Shown: positions 27,201-33,200 of the stretch, piece after piece
Numbering within the stretch: the first letter of the stretch is position 1
Layout: each line of letters opens with the position of its first letter
Assembly: GCA_036244855.1 (NCBI GenBank)
Contig: BQKZ01000039.1
Coordinates: 73,134 to 137,133 of the forward strand
Origin: Temnopleurus reevesii
Taxonomy: Eukaryota; Echinodermata; Echinoidea; Temnopleuroida; Temnopleuridae
Reading direction: 5' to 3'
Length of the DNA stretch: 64,000 bases
Program-made: the position numbers and the translations under genes
The notes under the pieces: model-generated
What the model saw: only the letters and a program-made list of their open reading frames with translations
What the model was told of the DNA's origin: nothing
The model's database searches: none

Positions 27201-30200
27201 AATGTTTCAATAGATACTATTGCATCTGATGTGTAACTGTTTTACCGTCTATTGTATGTTTCGACCAATTCTGGAATGACACTTTCCTGGTCATTGTTAA
27301 CCAAGTTATACCTGAAATAACATTTTGTGAATCAGAGAAATTAGGTTTGTAGGTGGGAATGAACCAATGACGGTATTTTATTTTCATCACCAAATGTCAA
27401 AAGCAGTCAAAGCTTAGAATAATGGTTTATTTCTCTCTTGCTATTTTTTTTCTTTGTTTTTGTTTGCTTTTTGTCAGTCTCTGATTGATTTTTAACCCTA
27501 AAAAGACTAGGCTATTTTGGAGGCTAGGAAAACTGGGGGGGGGGGGGGGGGGGGGGGGGGCCTTATGGCGCGAAAAATCTTTTTATTCTCTAGGCCAGAC
27601 AATCTTGGAAGATCTCTGTATAAGGGTTAGAATTGTAGTCATGAGGTAACTGTGCATTTTGACTTTTCCAGTCATTAGGTAACTTCTTAGGGTTCCATCT
27701 TTCCATTACAGGAAACTCATTCAGGATGCACACCCTTATAATGAGGTATTAGCCAAGATATTGCGCAGGGAATGGAGCGACTTGTTCCGTTCATTTTGAT
27801 TTGCGTTAGTTTTATGTGTTAGTGTAACCCAATTCTTAGGCGAAACAGGATAGATAGATTAGAGTGGAACTAATGTGGTGTCAGAAAATCATCCACTTGT
27901 TGAATGATCTCCTGTATTGTTGGTGCATGAGATTTATCACACTTTCTTGTTATATACCGGTACAGACAGTATTTGATACATGGGGGTCATATTTTGAGCC
28001 AAAAGCGTAAGGTTTCAGAAACTATGACAGTCCTTTCGGGGTTTAAACTGTAAGTTTCGCTCAGTATAGACTGTTGTAGTTTCTGAAACTACAATGAAAG
28101 CTTAGGGTTTAGAAACCACGACTAAACCATGAGATTTCTTATGAATTTGTTGAAGTTTTGTCAATGTCATGGGAATGCCCCTCCCCCTCAAGACAATGGT
28201 CCTAATTTTGATTTGAGTGACCTCTTACGAGCACAACTTATGCTTGAGCAGCAAGCACATATATTTGTACAAAACAAGTGGTTTTTTTTTTATTGATTTA
28301 TCGCTTCATCACCTGGTAGAGGCACCTTTTTTTCTTTTTAACATTCTGCTAGGATCGAAAACGCAAGCTCCTTTTGGCGTCTTTTTTTCTACCATCGTTT
28401 CAAGTTCCGCTTTACCATGAATGTAAGTGTGAAAGAGATTTATTTTCATGATAAGTAGTGAAGCTTCAAGTTTTGGGACAATCGTTGCTATACCAGGATT
28501 TATCCTATCAATACAGCAGTCCAGTGTCTATACCTCAGTTCATTAAACCACTGAAGATACAATGCACTTTGACTCAAGATAATATTATGAATATAAAACT
28601 TTATCTGTCAAATACATGAGTTAGGTTTAATCTTATTACCATCCACATGTGTATTTATAAATTTGATGGGTGTTTGTAAATGTAGGAAATGACTGTAATG
28701 GGCTTTAATGCGTTGTTTGATCAGTGTTTCATTATTTCCTTATGACCTTTCCCTTGAAGCCAGATTGTCGAAATAGAAAGTTCAACTATTTATGACGTGG
28801 TCGGATTCATGACAATCTGGGCAAGCATAACACAAAATGATTGTCTTTTCTACAGTATGCTACGACATTTTCCAAATTCCACTGTGAAAAAATACAAGAT
28901 TAATCTCTTTCTAGTCTAATAATTCAATGTTTTCAGTAGCACTTTGTACTTACATGCATGTATATAAAGAAAGGTTCCTTATTCATGATGTTACATCACA
29001 TTGTAGCTTCAATTAAGTCCTTTACAAAATTTGCCCTATATGATACATTTCACTTATTTTAGAGGGGGGACTGTATGTTGTAGATTGATGCTTCATCTAA
29101 ATGTTATTTTATGTTTGTGTAAAGTTGAAAACACAATTATTTGTCTAAATGGGGACACAGACCAAATTATAAAAGGAAGGATAAAGTGGAATAATCATTA
29201 GCTACCTCACAAGAACAAATTAACTGTTGCGTGCAAATAATGCATTTTTAATACTTTTCCTTACAAGGTAAAATCAGCAGCCCTCCTCTATTTCCATTCC
29301 TCCTGCGTTCTATATTAATTTGCCTTATGTCCTTCATCACAATGCTCCTAATTGCCAAACACAAGGCAAAATGACATCATAACGGCATTCTCCAGAGATT
29401 GCATGTTTATCTATTTTTGTTGCATCGTACGTGAGCATTCCTCTGACAACAGATAAATAATTGCCCCACGATGGAATTCGGAAGATTCTTATTTTAGGAA
29501 GAGATGCCCTTTCGAAGTGCACTCTCTCCTGGGGGTGTGTCGATGTGTTGCGTCGTCGTTGTTCTTAACGCCAAATCCAGGTTGAATTGCCCTGAAATAA
29601 AGAACACCCTCGTTGACGGATAGAGATAGAGGAAGAGGCTTCTCTGTTGTCAATCAGCTTGGAATGACGGAGGGCCGGGCTTTCGCTGACAAATTGAGCT
29701 CAAGATTTCCCGCTTGAGAATCTCAATCAATCCCTCTCTTGAGGGTTTGCATTAGGTGTACCTGTTATAGCATCCATATCTGGATTTCCACGTGGGATTA
29801 TCTAGATTCTTGGGATGACCAAAAATAATTTCTGAGTGAATGAAAAAATATGTATCCAAAGATGAAAAATGTGTGTGTGAATCATACTTGTACGATTTTG
29901 ATGAGGAATTCAGGGTTGTTGTCATGCCAACAATGTGTAAACAGGTGACTTACAGACACGTTTAATGAATATATGAAAACAAAGTCAAACGATCATTTAC
30001 AGAGTTGTGAATATTGACAGTTCCTTTAAACCAGAGGGTTTTTTATGCTTATAGGATTCATATTCTGATGATTGATCTGCTATAAAGTATAATATATTTT
30101 GTGCTTCTTATTCTGGGAACTTGAAGCTAGTTAGTGTTGTACGAGGTGGATATTGGGGCCTTGGTGCCTTGGTGCCTGGGAAGAAGGTACATTAGGGGCA

Positions 30201-33200
30201 CAAACTGGGTACTGTTTTTTTTCTTCTTTTTTTTTTGCTTGCTTGGAGGGGCGTCAAAATTCTGTTGGCCCTCTCGCATATCAAATCCAGGGGGTGCACT
30301 TGAAAAGTTCATCAATTTTAGTGCAGTCCAAGTTCACCAGCTTCTTGGTGAAAAGTACAGCCTTGGAACAATCTCTCACAAATTTGAATAAAGGTACTCT
30401 GTAAATCATTGAATAAAAGGACACTATTACCTAAAAAGGAGTCAAAATCGGACTTGACTTTACTACGCAACAAGATATTGCTAAAGTAGGACTCGCCCGG
30501 GCAAAAGTGCAAAACCCCAAAGTAGGATTGCTTTCATCCGAAGTTCAAAATGTTCCATCAACACTGTGATTATTAATAGTGAGTAGGTACCGTATATTAG
30601 ACCAGTATCGTCTTGGCAGTGTTGAAGAAATCTTTACAAAACCTAAGACCATACTGGAAGCAATCTTTACTTTATCATAAAAATTAGAAACCTGAAATCT
30701 TTCTCGTCGTGAAAAGTCTTGTCTTCGATGTGGTTTTGAGAGTTGACATGACGCAAAAAGTTCTTGTACTTCTGTAGGTCTTTACACTTTCCTCTTTCAT
30801 TTTTTACACCATGCACATATAGGTGAATGATAGGAATTGAGAATCGAAAGGTAAAAGAACATTTCAATAATTATGACCACCCCAATTCTACTCGTCTCAA
30901 ATAGGTATGAAAATTATTTTTGCCCAAACAGTTTTGGATCTTATCGGCCTCTGAGCAGCGTAGATTGGATTTGCTTATGTTTTTCGTTGGACTATGTCTG
31001 CGTGTGAGGATGGCACTCATTTTTAGGCATCTTGTATGATATAAATTCACAAACAATTTGTACAGGGAACATCTTTACACATTATTTTTGCAGTGCATTG
31101 CACAAACCTCTTTTTGGGTTAGAATCAGTTTTGTTCAGCACCCTGTTCACTAACTGAATACATTCATCCAAAATAAGAAAAACTGGAGGATGTCATTATT
31201 TATTCAAATTTCTGGTGAAACTATTTATTGATAATGTTTTGTTTTAATCTATTATTTTTACATTATAGTTTGTGTGAATTTTTGAAAGTGCATTAACCTT
31301 AATAAAAAGTGACCTTGAAATGTACAAAATTATGAAGACAAGGTGAAGGTCTCGTTCTTCTAACTAATCTTTCCCCCACGCTATGGAGCGTCTTGTCTGT
31401 CTGAAGCCACTAATTGATACAGATTTCTCATGAAATTATTTTTTTTCTTATCTATTAGTTTTACATATATAGTTTGCAAATTTGTAAAAGTGCATTGACC
31501 TCAATATACAGTGACCTTGAAGGGTACAAATGTAGGCAAGGCGAAGGTCCCATTCTCCTTACTGATCTTTCCCCCACGCCATGGAGCGTCTTGTCCGTCT
31601 GAGGACTAATTGATTGCCTGTCTGACAGGTTAATTATCAGGTATTTTGAGCCCATAGCCTCTTGAAGGGAAAATGACAAGTGAAAGATGGTCGCCAGCAG
31701 GGATAGTCAGATGCTTTGTGGACACCTGGGTTGTGTTTCATAAAGCTACTCGTAGACTAGAGGTAAATGTATGCACATCTCTGCGCATGAGTGGTGACCC
31801 TTTCTCGAAGGCCACATCAGAGATTAGTCAGTTAGTGCAAGAAAGGGTCATCAGTCATGTGCAGAATCGTGTATACCTCAATTTCCATTACATGATTGAA
31901 TATCCCTGGTCAACACAAGTCATGTTGTGTATTGTTATCAACATTTATAGATCTACTCTAATCACTGATTTTTCATATTCAAGAACTGATATTAGCTTTT
32001 AGGATATAAGTTTTGTCCCTGTTACCCCAATGGTTCTATTTGCCTCATTTTATGGTATACATCGATATTGTAGATGATCTAATCTTTTGATCTGAACAAG
32101 ATGTTTGAAATACTTTCGCACTATATGAAGGTCTAAAGTTTAATGTTTCTAACTGTGATTAAAATAATAGTCATAAAGTAAATTCTGATAAAATATGTCT
32201 TTCGAACCATTCCAGCTGAAATCAAGGAATGTCATGACCGGCTCCAGATTTTCAAATCCAGAAGAGAGACAAAAATGGATTCTTGACTAACTTCTGACTC
32301 CTACATTGTATAGTTTGAAAGCACAAACCCGAGACTTTCGGTATGTGAATGTGCAGAGCATGATACAGGGCATGCGCTGTGAGACTACATCACACACATA
32401 CAGCATTGTTCTATCCTCCTGTGGGGAGAGCACGAGACACACAATGAGACACACAGTGTATACCCTGTATCACTCTCTGTGTTTGTGCACAACGCAACCA
32501 AAGGGTCTGTTCTTGCAGACTATACATTGTACTCCTCTATCTTCCTGTCAACTGATTATTTGGTATAGTGGAATAATATCACTTTCAATTCTGTTAAATT
32601 GACCCATTTTCTTTGATGGTCCTGTCTTTGTGCCGAGACACCTATCATTTAGAACTGATAATACACCTGTTGTGTAGACACCTTACACCTCCATTTCTTT
32701 GTGTCCCATAAACATTGCACTTGATAGCGTAGCCCGGTTTTAATTTGTGATTGTCGATGCTTACAAGATAAGCAAATTGTTTCACCTATATGGGAGAGGC
32801 ATGACGTCAATGTGAGAGTAAATGTTCCCCCGTGAGTGCACCATCACGAGACCACAATCGTTTGGCACCTGCCTCTAGTAACATGGACTTAGTAAGATGG
32901 ACTACTGATGGTCTTTATTCCTTTGAAGATGGAGATCCGGTGACAGATTTGCAAGATCAAACAATTTCAGCTTTCATGCTATAATATAATACTGTATAAT
33001 ATATTGCCACAGTCACACAGAGGCACAGACTGAACACAGCACACACCATGACTCTTTGTTTTATACTTAAACAGTTAAGAGTCGTTTTGAATGGTGTTCA
33101 GTTGTGGCTTCTATGGGACTGCGGCTAAGTTATAAAGCGGCGGCGCATATCACACATATGCTCTGATTGAGTCCCGCACACTACACGACTTTCAGGCATA

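Larger units (their letters stand above)
25923..27696. repeat. Right copy of a ~2 kb duplicated block
   Basis: Partner of 23808-25921 with many substitutions and indels. It carries a hAT-like MITE (26676-26874) and a G26 run (27535-27560) not in the left copy. Confidence 0.88.

Noticed and set aside
31673..32002. 109-residue plus-strand frame
   Set aside because: It overlaps a diverged foldback element of the CCTGGGTTG family.
32050..32200. Possible reverse-transcriptase motif (IDIVDDLIF)
   Set aside because: Frame stops at once and no second motif is nearby; likely chance.
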